From positions 35,822,488-35,886,487 of the forward strand of contig OZ024882.1 in NCBI GenBank assembly GCA_964017185.1: 64,000 bases of DNA, in the 5' to 3' direction. The notes under the pieces are model-generated. The model saw only the letters and a list, made by a program, of their open reading frames with translations. It had not been told where the DNA came from and did not search any database. This DNA is from Rugalucina vietnamica (Eukaryota; Mollusca; Bivalvia; Lucinida; Lucinidae). This document shows, one piece after another, positions 22,841 to 32,938 of the stretch. How positions within the stretch are numbered: the stretch's first letter is position 1; every line of letters starts with the position of its first letter. Both the position numbers and the translations under genes were made by a program.

Positions 22841-23553
22841 TGTTGCTTTTAGTAATATCGGAAAAACAGCTAGATCTAATCATTTGAAAAAAGAAAAGAA
22901 AAGAGTTTTTTTTCCATAGCCCAGTTTATGTAAAATCGCTTTCATTGCACATACTATCCAAGCATCTTAGCTTTAGCAACACTATTCGAAACTTTGTCAT
23001 TCATTTACGTGGCAGCTATCTTTCTTGGAATAATTTCCGAGGTTTAATATGAATATTAACAGTGTTAGTCCACATCTAAGGCGCCATTATCATGTCGACT
23101 GTAATCAGTCTGTATATAATTGTGATTGTGCATTGAAGATGTTAATAGCTTTTCTTGCAAGTATTTAAACTGAGAACATGAATAAAACATGAAGAAATGT
23201 ACAAGAAACTATAAGATTCCTTGAGAACAGCCTACTTTATCAGTACTTCAGAATGAATGTCGATAGCTTGAGAATTATTCCAAAACAATGTGATAATTTA
23301 CTTCAAAACCATCCAGTTGAATGTGAATAGCGGCACTATATATGCAGTGGCTCCATGTGTTTCTTCAGGAGAAAACCTGCTCTGGGGCAAACTCTAAGCC
23401 GCGGTGTTCCACTGGGGTTCCAGCATGTTTTCAATCCAAATCAACGTGTTCATGAAAACATCTGATAAAGAAATATATACGTATATTTACGTATCATATT
23501 AAAACAGGACACTCAACAGTGTCAATAGCCGACCAGGCTGTTCGCGAAACACA
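22841..23553. other. Upstream of the GPCR, nothing recognised
   Basis: AT-rich DNA without coding features, repeats or a clear TATA box. It is expected to hold the receptor's promoter or a 5'UTR intron, but I cannot place either. Confidence 0.4.
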
Positions 23554-23784
23554 TGAGCCGCGCCATGGGAAAACAACACTGTGGTTTTCGAACAGGTCCG
23601 GCACAAGCCGTGCTGAACAAGCACAGAATTAAGATTGCTAGAGGCTGGGAATGTTTTTATTTAGAAAGTAGAGGATCGGTGTAGCGAAAACAGTGGTGCT
23701 GATCAGCTTCGCAGTTACTGCGAAGCTGATCTGCGTCTTTGCTTTCGCGTATGCAGATTGTTGGTTTTCCCATGCGGCGGCTCA
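23554..23784 (+). mobile_element. MITE family A, copy 8
   Basis: It runs from TGAGCCGCGCCATGGG to CATGCGGCGGCTCA. The central hairpin is good (GCTGATCAGCTTCGCAGTTA..CTGCGAAGCTGATCTGCG). The body segment AACAGGTCCGGCACAAGCCG places it in forward direction. Confidence 0.85.
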
Positions 23785-24056
23785 TATGTTGTCAAAGAAG
23801 GTCCCAATTCATACCGGGAAAAAGCAATGATTTTAATTATTTTGCATTACTTGAAATATGACGTTGTTGTTTATGTCCGGAAAAAGAGAATTCCCAAAGG
23901 AAATCAGACACCCGAAGCCACAAAATGAACGCCATGCAGGAAGTTTATAAATCATCCGTAAATCCTAATGATTTCAATCATGTTGGCCCACAGAGAAAAT
24001 ATTCTTTGCAAAATCATTTTACACAGGTTTCAAATATGTTTTCACGCGTTTTATTG

Positions 24057-25010
24057 TTAGCTCACCTGAGCCGGATGTTCACAGGTGAGCTTATAGGACA
24101 GGCAGGCATCCGGCGTCCGTTTACAATTTCAAAGAAGAATATCCATATCTCTGAAGCTAGTGGCCAATCTTAATCATATTTAATGTGTACCAACACTTAG
24201 CAGCCGGAGTGACAGCATTAGGTTTTGGAGCAAATGAACCACTGCAGAAGCTGAGGGTGAGGTTATGGCCATGTAAAACCGGTTTACGCCCGCCAGTAAC
24301 TTTGTGTTACTGATCGTTCCAAGTCGACACTTCTGTAGTGGTTCTTTTTGTTTTATGTCTTGTTGTTTAAAATTTTTGTGCTGTTGGCGCCTTATGTATG
24401 TTTTCATATTTAAGTTAAGTTTATGTAACTGAGTGGCCACCTATTGGGAAAATAGCTGCTCATTCGGCTTACGATATGTTTTCATGGTATAAGTACCTGA
24501 TTGTTAGTTTGGTTTTTTCCCACCTCGGTTTTTGGAGTGGGAATGTTTTTCTGATTGCGCCTTTTCCTGATCGTTGCCTGCTTGTACCTTTTGGTATCAA
24601 AATTATGGTTTCCATGGCAACAGATAGCTCCCATAGATTTACAATGGGAAAAACATAAAAACATCTCCGAACCCGCTTCATATTTTGTGTGTAGCAATGT
24701 ATAGTGGTCTTCTTTATAAATCCTGCCAACCGTGCCCCTGGGGCCAATACAGGCCCTGCCCCGGAGGCGTCATTGTCTGCCTTAGGCTTATAATGGTAAT
24801 ACATGATAAAAAATCTTCTCTGAAATCACAAGACCCAAAGCTTCTATGTTTGGTATGCAGCATTGTTAGGTGGAGCTTTATATGAATCCTGCCAATCATG
24901 CCCCAGGGGTCTGACCCACACCGGGGGTCATTAGCCCATAGCCTTATAATGGGAAAACATGAAAAATCTTCTTCTCAGAAACCACAAGGCCCAGCACATT
25001 TATGTAATCG
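24057..25010 (+). mobile_element. Family-1 Helentron-associated-like element, remnant, split
   Basis: The 5' terminus TTAGCTCACCTGAGCC..CACAGGTGAGCTTATAGGA is present at 24057-24190. It is followed by repeat P, then by two ~190-bp units at about 24640-25000 (TAATGGGAAAACATGAAAAATCTTCTTCTC type). The 3' hairpin end is missing. It was probably one element broken by insertion of repeat P. Confidence 0.55.
24230..24600 (+). mobile_element. Dispersed repeat P, copy 2
   Basis: Has AACTTTGTGTTACTGATCG, AGTGGCCACCTATTGGGAAA, GCTGCTCATTCGGCTTACG and TTTTTCCCACC then GGAGTGGGAATG. It is closely similar to 20265-20600 in the opposite direction and to 38155-38485. Confidence 0.65.
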
Positions 25011-25060
25011 GATGTTTGCTGCGTTTATTTATTGAAAGATGGAATATTTCTGGAATAGCT

Positions 25061-25257
25061 CGATTTTGACCTCAGACGCGTCAAAAGATCGACGAGTCTA
25101 CTTAGTAACACGGGAAAGGGTATTCAGATTATAACAGTACAAATAATTACTATGCAACTCAAGTGTAACGGAAAACTTGAGGCATTTTGTACTGATTTAC
25201 CTTTCACGTGCTACTTCGTGGACTCGATCTTTGGACGCGTCTGAGGCCAAAATCGAA
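25061..25257. mobile_element. Palindromic MITE family C, copy 1
   Basis: The arms run CGATTTTGACCTCAGACGCG, then AAAGATCGACGAGTCTACTT, meeting the inverted match CGTGGACTCGATCTTTGG and GCGTCTGAGGCCAAAATCG. Almost the whole 200 bp is one interrupted palindrome. It contains CACGTG. Confidence 0.75.
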
Positions 25258-25320
25258 CTATAGCATATGACGAAGCCGAATGTTTATTTTTATGCTTATT
25301 TTGTTTTGAAAAAGTACATA

Positions 25321-25529
25321 ATCTAGCTCAATTATGACCTCAGGTGCGCCAAAAGGTCGACGGGTCTATTTAGTAGCACGTGAAAGGATACTCAAATCGG
25401 AACAGTACAAATACTTACCGTGCGTGCAACCGAAATGTAACGGAAAACCTGTGACATTTCGTACTTATCCTTTCACGTGCTACTAAGTAGACTCGTCGAT
25501 CTTTTGACGCACCTGAGGTCAAAATCTAG
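25321..25529. mobile_element. Palindromic MITE family C, copy 2
   Basis: Second copy, 64 bp after the first: ATCTAGCTCAATTATGACCT to CTGAGGTCAAAATCTAGCT. It has CACGTG in both arms (TAGTAGCACGTGAAAGG and CCTTTCACGTGCTACTA), a perfect E-box pair held about 90 bp apart. Confidence 0.75.
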
Positions 25530-25893
25530 CTGTATCTCCAGCCATGCTCCCACTTCAGGATGAAACATAACTGTGTGACATCGATAAATAAAACTTAAAT
25601 ATCTGGAAATATACTGAAAATGTTCTTCTATGTACAGCCAAGTAACAAAAGTATTCCCAAAACGTCGAACAGTCCACACACTTCTATGTATTTCAATGTT
25701 TTCAAGTAACCAAGTTTAGATTAAATGTTTATTTTAGTTTCAAATGGCACCAAAAAGCATGAAATTATGTTCACCAGATGATAAGGATAGTTTTTCTTAT
25801 ACTTAAGTAGTAAACATGAGAATACAATTTTTGAACTATATGAAGTTTTCGATGTTGTTGAAATACTTTTGTCCCTGACTGTATTACATTGAC

Positions 25894-26130
25894 TGAGCCG
25901 CATCGTGAGAAAACCGGATTTTTGCCTATGCGAAAACAAAGGCGCAGATCAGCTTCGCAGTAACTGCGAAGCTGATCAGCGCCTTTGTTTTCGCCACTCG
26001 GATAGTACAATTTCTCTTCTTCCTAAATCCGAAATTTCAAGCTTCTTACCATTTTCTGAGACTGCACAGACCGGTTTATGTCGGACCTGGTCGGAAACCC
26101 CGAAGACCGGTTTTCTCGCGTCACGGCTCA
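25894..26130 (-). mobile_element. MITE family A, copy 9
   Basis: It runs from TGAGCCGCATCGTGAG to CGTCACGGCTCA. The central hairpin CAAAGGCGCAGATCAGCTTC/GAAGCTGATCAGCGCCTTTG is nearly perfect. The reverse direction is shown by GACCTGGTCGGAAACC on the right. Confidence 0.85.
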
Positions 26131-26189
26131 ATTGTATATGCAAGGTCCCTCTCCAGTCTCATCAAAATCTCTCTATAATCTTACCATTG

Positions 26190-26440
26190 GCGCCGCCTCG
26201 TGGGACAACCAACAATGTGGTTTCCGAACAGGTCCGACACAAACCAGCCTGTACAAGCGCAAAAAAGAGCTAGAAACTTGCGATTTCGGATTTAAAAAGA
26301 AGAGAGATTGTACTATCCGTGTTAACTGCAGCGAAAACAAAGGCGCTGATCAGCTTCGCAGTTACTGCAGTTACTGCGAAGCTGATCTGCGCCTTTGTTT
26401 TCGCATATGCAGATTGTTGGTTCTCCCATGAGGCGGCTCA
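26190..26440 (+). mobile_element. MITE family A, copy 10
   Basis: It runs from GCGCCGCCTCGTGGGACAACC to CCCATGAGGCGGCTCA, forward, 60 bp from copy 9, so the two copies face each other. The loop carries a small tandem duplication (GCAGTTACTGCAGTTACTGC). Confidence 0.85.
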
Positions 26441-27171
26441 GTTTTGTTCCCAGAGTCACAAAGAAAGTGCGCATTACCATGTACATTGCAATTTACCATT
26501 AATGGCAATTTTACATGACGTTCATATTAGAACATGCTGATTTTTCCAGTCTACACAAAAAATTTTCACAACTTTAATTCACATAAAATCTTTTAGAACA
26601 ATTTTGTGAAGAATGCACAGTTTGATGAAAATTACATGATTGTGAAGCTGATGCTTAATGGAATGTGTCTCATATCCTGATGAGTATAACTGTCTCCAAA
26701 ACTATCCGTACTTGACATACTGGAATTTTTGATTATTGGTAAATTCAACACAGAGTTTCCTGACCTTTTCTACATGTATATAGAGACCTTGGGTTCGTGT
26801 ACTGCTGTTGACATTTACAATGTAACTAAATCTTATTTCAATGATTCAAATTTAAAACCATGCCATGAGATGGGACAGTTTTATGATAAAGGTTTTGATC
26901 TTTGTTCGGAGAACATTCTCAGCTGTGTTGCAATACTGGGGGCCGAATTGACTTTTACTAAAACCATAACAAGGATTATTTATTATTTGTTTGTCGTGTT
27001 GCTTAATGTCTTTCTCAACATCCTATGGTCATGTCGGGGCACCAGGACTACTTATATGCACTAGTAGTAGTTTATATACACATAATGTATAACGTATATA
27101 TATATGTAGTCCTGGCGCATTGTCATTGTGTTCATAGTATGAATTTTCACAGAACGCCTGTTATTGTTCTT
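26441..27171 (+). other. Intergenic stretch with an unrecognised 111-residue open frame
   Basis: An open frame on + from 26729 to 27064 starts MIIGKFNTEFPDLFYMYIET and has a central cysteine-containing stretch. I do not recognise a domain. It could be a decayed transposase piece or chance. A small hairpin CACCAGGACTAC..GTAGTCCTGGCG (27039-27118) follows. AATAAA on the minus strand (26979-26984) is a candidate poly(A) signal for the RING gene whose stop is at 27172. Confidence 0.3.
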
Positions 27172-29199
27172 TCATTTTTCTCTCTGTATTTTAAAGAATG
27201 TAATAACACTATCATCTTCTCCGGCGACATAGCCCCGGGTGACTGCAAACTCGTCCCCACAAGGTTTGAACGCGATGGCAAGTGGCAAATTTGGGCATCC
27301 TTCTTTTATAATCTTGATAGCTTTTCCTGTTGGCGATATAACATGAATGACAGAATTTCCCGAGGAGCACAGGAATATATTTCCATTTCCATCTAGTGCT
27401 ACACCTTGCGGATTATTGAGGTCGCTGCTTCTATACTCAAACTTTGCGTCGCCATCAAAGTCGAAACAATACAACGCATTGTCAGTTGTGCAGGGCTGCA
27501 TGACATGTTGCCTGTCTTCATCTATAGCCATGTAGTCAAAACTTTTCAGTTTTCTTCCTGATTTGTCTTCAGTGAAATATACCCGCTCTGTGGAATCGGC
27601 TTCACTGGAAATGATCCCAAACGCTACAGGCTTAGTCCAACCCACGGCAAAGTCACCATTACTGAGAGCCTGAATTGTCCTTGGTTTCCTCGTAGCTTTA
27701 ACTTCCTTAATAACTTCCAAACCATTATCAAAGCTGAGGTAATAAAGTCTTTGTTCAACTGTGCTGTTAACAACCAATTGTCCGTCCTTCGTATAAGAAC
27801 ATGACCAAACTTCGTTAATCTTTCGAGATCCTATAACGTCGTAAGTTTTGTTTGTCAAGCTGCAACGTTGATGTAAACAGTTAATTAACACAGCCTGATC
27901 ATTGGGAAAGAATATCATAGAACAGTATGTTGGTGAACTGTATACAGTATAATCCTCTTTTACAGATTTTTCTTCAGTCTTGAGTACACTAGCGTTTTCT
28001 AGAGAATTTGTATTATGATATTTCGGCAAAGCAATCGTGTTGCTAGCTTTGCTTACAGTAGCCAGTGAGCTTGTTTCATTTAGTCCCAGTTGCATGATAT
28101 TTTCCAGAGAGTCCTTAATTACTAACTTCGGGCTCTCCGGTTTGAAGGCATCGCTCATGGTACATATGGAAAGTTCACAATTTTGGAATACTTCTTTGGT
28201 TTTTTCCAAACTTGTAAACATCTGACCAATGGTGCCATATTTCATCACGTTATCTATTAAGTGTGAGGCATTATTCAAAAAAGCGATTGACTCAGTTAAT
28301 ACTACTTTATCAGTTTCACTTAATATTTCAGTGTTCTTTAAGATAGCTTTTGCCTGCTCCTTTGTCGTTTCCTCAAGGCTATCCAGCAAATTGTTTATTT
28401 TCGTGCGTATTTCTTGTATAGTTTTAGATACATTCTCAACCGCCTCTTTGCTCTCTGTCACGTTCTTGGTTTTAGCGTCAATGATTGCTTTGGCATATAT
28501 TGAAAGTTTAGAAATCGACTCTTTTAGTGTTTGGCATTCTGATTTCGCCTTGCGTTCTAATGCGTCACCTGAAAGCTCCTTTATTCCCTGACATTGGTTT
28601 GTTATAAGACATGTTTTACAATAAAGATGCCCATCCTTCTCATTAATATACTCTAGTTCTATGCCAGTGTGCTGGCTGCAGTATGAATAATCTCTCAGAG
28701 TTTTAAGAGTTTTCAAATCGATGCCACAAGCATCACCTTTAGCATGTTTCATGTTCATCTCCAAGTCCGTAACCTTATGATTCCTGGAAGATCGCTGAGA
28801 ATGGCGACCCATGGAACATGATACACATAACATCTCGACACAGTTATGACAAAGTTTAGTGGCTTTTGTAGAAATGCCAAAGAGACTGCAAGAATCACAG
28901 TTGTTGTTGTCGGTATTTTCCTGTTCATCACTATTACAACCAATGTTCTCGGCTGTCTCCAGAGATTCGCTCCAAGCTCTTATACCATCTTTAGATTTCG
29001 GCCCAGAATTATGCGTCCTACAAAATGGACACGCAACTCCATTTGCAGCTTCCTTGTTGTCGAGCAATTTTCCCACGTACATAACAATACATTCTTCACA
29101 ATATGAGTGTCCACAGTTGGGCAATTTTCGGGGCTCTTTGTAGTTTTCCAAACATATCGGACATTTCGCCATATCACCAATATCTTGAGCTGCGGCCAT
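27172..29199 (-). CDS. TRIM-like protein: RING, two B-boxes, coiled coil, propeller-like C-terminus (copy 1)
   Basis: 675 residues in one coding exon. The C3HC4 RING is at about 13-61 (CPICLENYKEPRKLPNCGHS, closing CPFC), expected to give E3 ubiquitin ligase activity. B-box 1 is at about 101-146, a B-box 2-like segment at 168-210, a coiled coil at 212-330, and a C-terminal repeat region of NHL/propeller type (for example NNPQGVALDGNGNIF). B-box 2 has lost zinc ligands that the paralogue at 39347 keeps: Cys to Ile in YINEKDG, and the YHRQC histidine. The start MAAAQDIGDM matches the paralogue's position relative to the RING. Such genes are expanded in bivalves and often tied to innate immunity (known of the group; not shown for this gene). 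A minus-strand acceptor CTTTCAG at about 29224 suggests a 5'UTR intron. Confidence 0.9.
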   Translation of the reverse strand: MAAAQDIGDMAKCPICLENYKEPRKLPNCGHSYCEECIVMYVGKLLDNKEAANGVACPFCRTHNSGPKSKDGIRAWSESLETAENIGCNSDEQENTDNNNCDSCSLFGISTKATKLCHNCVEMLCVSCSMGRHSQRSSRNHKVTDLEMNMKHAKGDACGIDLKTLKTLRDYSYCSQHTGIELEYINEKDGHLYCKTCLITNQCQGIKELSGDALERKAKSECQTLKESISKLSIYAKAIIDAKTKNVTESKEAVENVSKTIQEIRTKINNLLDSLEETTKEQAKAILKNTEILSETDKVVLTESIAFLNNASHLIDNVMKYGTIGQMFTSLEKTKEVFQNCELSICTMSDAFKPESPKLVIKDSLENIMQLGLNETSSLATVSKASNTIALPKYHNTNSLENASVLKTEEKSVKEDYTVYSSPTYCSMIFFPNDQAVLINCLHQRCSLTNKTYDVIGSRKINEVWSCSYTKDGQLVVNSTVEQRLYYLSFDNGLEVIKEVKATRKPRTIQALSNGDFAVGWTKPVAFGIISSEADSTERVYFTEDKSGRKLKSFDYMAIDEDRQHVMQPCTTDNALYCFDFDGDAKFEYRSSDLNNPQGVALDGNGNIFLCSSGNSVIHVISPTGKAIKIIKEGCPNLPLAIAFKPCGDEFAVTRGYVAGEDDSVITFFKIQREK

Positions 29200-29222
29200 T
29201 GTTGTGATTTATGTAAATCGAA

Positions 29223-29493
29223 ACTGAAAGTAGACAAATAGGAAGACAAATTCTACTTTACTGGTAGTAGATTACTCTTTAGTTTTTCGGTCTGACATAC
29301 TCTCAGCAATTTAACATGATGACGAAAATCAGATCTTGTTTGTGACCAACGAACCATACTATTATACATGTTATAGTCAAAAATAAACTAGATCTATATC
29401 TACTCAACAAACTGACCTACCTAGTTATTTCCCACCGGATGAAGTTTAACTTGTGAATGATATATTCATGTATAAATAGCGGGATTCCCGGTT
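29223..29493 (-). promoter_or_regulatory. Promoter and 5'UTR intron of TRIM-like copy 1
   Basis: On the minus strand, CCGGGAATCCCGCTATTTAT (29471-29490) gives a TATA-type box. About 50 bases downstream is a donor (TAG|GTAGGT, exon end 29421), and an acceptor TACTTTCAG ends at 29224, 24 bases before the ATG. The TATA block and acceptor recur upstream of the paralogue at 41332. Start site and splicing are inferred. Confidence 0.55.
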
Positions 29494-29579
29494 GACATGG
29501 CGATTATTCTTCAATAATTTAATACATGTATTAACTCAATAAAACAGTTGGATTTAGACTGATTTAATTATTTTAAAAG

Positions 29580-30415
29580 CCGCCGCGGTTATGCCCTGGT
29601 GTTTGCCGGTATTGAACATGTTAGCGACCGAGATGAACCGGGATGGCATCGGGGTGAATAGGGACGCTACCGGGGTGAACCGTGAAGCCACCGGGGCAAA
29701 CCGGGGTTAACCATGGCCAATATTTTAAAGCCGGTTTGCCCCGGTGGCGTCCCGGTTGACCCCCGTGGGTTTCTCCCTGGTACTGTCCCGATTCACCGGG
29801 TCGGTGCCGCCCCGGTTACACACGGTTTGCGCCGGATCATCCCGGTTTATCATGGTCGAGTTCCGGTGCTATCACGGTTTGTCACGGTGTCGCCCTGGTT
29901 TTACCCAGTTTTTGACGTCCCGATTGCATTAAAGCTAGAGTTCTCACTGTCCCGGTTAAGCTCCCCGGCTCACCCCGGTTTAACAAACCGGGATAAACCA
30001 GGACGAACCGTGGCGAACCGGGGTAGAACCGAAGCGGCACCGTGGACAACCGGGGCAAACCGGGGCGAACCGGCTTGCCTTGCCGGTCGTTTTAAAATGT
30101 TAAATAGAACAGGGGCGAACCGGGACAAGTGTCAAAAACCGTGATAAACCGGGGCGACACCCGGACAAACCGTATCTCCACCGGGGCGAACCCGGGCGAC
30201 ACCGTGATAAACCGGGGTAAACTGTGGCGTTTATTTTACCCCGGTTCGCCCCGGTGTTGGGCCGGTATCGCTACGGTTTATGCCGGTGGAGCTACGGTTT
30301 GACACGGTGTCGCCACGGTTCGCCCCGGTTAGTGGCGGTGCTACTACGGTTTGGCCCGGTTGAGTCCTGGTTCAATACGGTGTGTGCCGGTTCACCCCGG
30401 TACCGTTACGGGTTA
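29580..30415. mobile_element. GC-rich fold-back array of shuffled CCGG words
   Basis: Very G+C-rich in an AT-rich setting. It is built of ~15-bp steps such as CCCCGGTTTGCC and ACCGGGGCGAACC with varied spacers. Direction flips about three times: GGGG-type 29600-29715, CCCC-type 29735-29960, GGGG-type 29965-30225, CCCC-type 30235-30410. Opposite blocks can therefore pair over long distances. The long open frames here are produced by the repeat. No known family recognised. Confidence 0.7.
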
Positions 30416-30523
30416 GATGAAATTACATGCAATTAGTTAAAATACACAGATTTTATCAGTTGTGTTCATGTTTTACACGAAATAGATGGAATAGACTAAC
30501 GTACGCTGCCCTATAGTCGTCAT

Positions 30524-30920
30524 GGTCCTTAGGTCGTCACTTTTCATTTTATCTCCATCATTTCCGTCTTCGTCATCGAAATGTTTTAGAAGGGGCATGA
30601 TTTAAAAGGAAAATATCTCATTTACTTTATAATTATTAATTTACAATCCCTAAACAACCGGTTTCCTAGTATTAGACGTTGAAACAGGGTACTCAATTTT
30701 GCATAAAATTGAAAGTCTGTCGAGAGCTGAATGTGATTTGGCGAAAGGAAATTCACTAGAGCTTCGCCTGTCTCATAAAGGCATGTACATTTAGACATGC
30801 CCAGGCGATGCCGATGTACCAATAAATGCCTCCCTTTCAACGATAAAACATGCAAACATAGAAATAATTGGTTGAAAAATGAGATGACGACTTTAGGTCA
30901 TGCCTGACGACCTAAGGTCC
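30524..30920. mobile_element. MITE with GGTCCTTAGGTCGTCA ends
   Basis: GGTCCTTAGGTCGTCA (30524) and TGACGACCTAAGGTCC (ending 30920) are perfect 16-bp inverted ends. The flanking TCAT on each side (30520-30523 and 30921-30924) is a likely 4-bp target duplication. No open frame is related to a transposase. Confidence 0.8.
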
Positions 30921-31169
30921 TCATCAAAAAGAGGTTACTTGCTTCCGTTTTCAATTCTCTTTATCCTATTCTCCTCCTTCATATTTGTCTTCCTCCATGC
31001 TAAGACTCGTCTGGGCCACCAATAAAGCAAATAAAGACTTTCAATACACCTTAGGGTCGGCCGACACCACCATAGAACCCCGCAGTACACCCATGGGCTA
31101 CGAACGCTATGTACCATTCAGTAAGGCGATACGACCACCATTGTCAATCTGTTCGTATGTGGATGACAC

Positions 31170-31815
31170 CACTTGGATCACCAAACCACACAGGTTTACC
31201 GCAACGGTTGGAAACCACGGTCAGCGAATAACTTCTCATACGGTAATCAACAGGCTAACAGAACATGGAATTCCTCCTCGATGTCCCTATGATGGTCCCC
31301 AGTTGTTACCGAGACACGGACCAGCCCGTCTGCAGTGGTGCAGGGCTCACTTAGCATGGCAGGCAAGACAGTGCAACCGGGTCCTCCTCTCGGATGAATC
31401 TAGATTTTCCTAGACGAATCTGACGGGCGTCAACCTGTGTATCGAGTCCTGGCGAGCGTTTCACTGACGCCTGTGTGGCGTCCGAGATATTTAGATGAGG
31501 ATCAGTAATGGTGTGGGGTAGAATTAGCCATGTCGGGAAGACTGACCTTATTGTTGTTAATGCCCAGCGTTATAGAGATACAGTTTGGCACCATTATTCC
31601 GTACATCAACGCCAATTCTAATGCTATTTTCCAGCAGGATAATACCCGCCCTCTCGCAGCTCGACTGACAACACATCCTGCAGGCAAACAACGTTAAATA
31701 TAGATGTAATGGACTCCCCGACCTCTTACCGATAGAGCATTTATGGAACCTGCTTGACAGACGTGTCCGGTCTAGTCCAGTGTGTGAGTTACGCTTAGCA
31801 CTCGGTCAGGAACCG
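31170..31815 (+). pseudogene. Decayed Tc1-type transposase
   Basis: Readable pieces in shifting frames match the Tc1 family in order: a second helix-turn-helix piece (VGNHGQRITSHTVINRLTEH), the segment before the first catalytic Asp (RVLLSDESRF), a piece ending in IFQQDN-type sequence read as LFSSRIIPA in another frame, and the C-terminal IEHLWNLLDRRVRS. Stops and frameshifts break it and the N-terminal part is missing. It is non-functional as it stands. Confidence 0.8.
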
Positions 31816-32440
31816 TTAGAGCTAGGATCTTGAAATTTGTATGTGGCTTGTACATGTTGTAGGTAAATTCAAGGGGCTAGGGGCCCATTCTGTGAGCGTT
31901 ATCTTGATAAATTGAATAGATAGTGGGTACCTTGTGTGCGCAACTCCTACAGGTTAATACCGATTCTCTTGAAACTTTACAGATGTTATAACCATGCTTT
32001 GAAGATATGCATGTGGTTTGGATATAATCCTCAGATTATTTTTGTCACTTTTTTCGCAATTTGAACTTAGCCATTTTTCGGGCATTTTGACAATGAAAGT
32101 GAATGGACATTGGGTACCTTGTGTGCGCAACTCCTCATACAGTTTCATGCCAATTGCTTTAAAACTTTACATGTGTTATGGACATAGTGTGAAAATATGC
32201 ATGTGGTTTGGATATACTCCTCAGATTATTTCTTGTCATTCTTTTACAATTTGAACTTAGTCATTTTTTCGGGCATTTTTGTGAATGGATAGACGGTACC
32301 TTGTGTGCGCAACTACGGTTTAATACCTATACATTTGAAACTTTACAAACATTGTGACCATGCTTTGAAGATATGCATGTGGTTGGGATATACTCATCAG
32401 ATTAATTCTTGTCGTGAGGTACCATTTGGGGGCATAGTGT
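31816..32440. repeat. Three to four ~184-bp tandem units
   Basis: GGTACCTTGTGTGCGCAACT recurs at about 31929, 32115 and 32298. Each is followed by GAAACTTTAC and ATATGCATGTGG. A worn first unit begins at about 31825. No coding content. It joins the Tc1 remnant directly. Confidence 0.75.
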
Positions 32441-32642
32441 TTCATAAACACATTTTCTAGTTATATTAAATTTTGGACCAAGTTACATGTATACAGACAA
32501 ACTCCGATGGGTACAAATTGTGCCCCTCTCACAGCTGATTTGTTTTTATACTGCTACGAAAGAGAGTTCATGAATTCTCTTAACCATGATAATCAAAATG
32601 ATGTTATCGAGGTTTACAATTCTAATTCCAGGTACCTCGACC

Positions 32643-32649
32643 ATCTATC

Positions 32650-32735
<86 letters not shown>

Positions 32736-32880
32736 ATCTATCTAATCTATCTATCGATCGATCGATCGATCATCATCTCAGGTGTGGGGTGGGTGCTAAA
32801 TTTTGAATTTAGAATCGATCAATTTCTGATCATCATCTTAGGTGTGGGGTGGGTGCTAAATTTTGAATTTAGCAAGATGT
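32643..32880. repeat. (CTAT)n microsatellite and short duplication
   Basis: About 100 bases of CTAT run into ATCGATCGATCG. A 58-bp direct duplication of CATCATCTCAGGTGTGGGGT plus GGGTGCTAAATTTTGAATTTAG follows. It lies inside the RT active-site codons of the Penelope-like frame. Confidence 0.85.
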
Positions 32881-32938
32881 TTTTTTTTAACATAACATCG
32901 ACAACCCTTATTTTGAAGGTTTATCCACCTGAACTACA

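Noticed and set aside
26729-27064. Possible zinc-finger or hAT-type transposase fragment
   Set aside because: Only vague resemblance; no motif could be named, so it is left unassigned.
29713-30144. 143-residue open frame in GC-rich DNA
   Set aside because: It is made of the CCGG-word array; composition and repeated peptide fragments come from the repeat.
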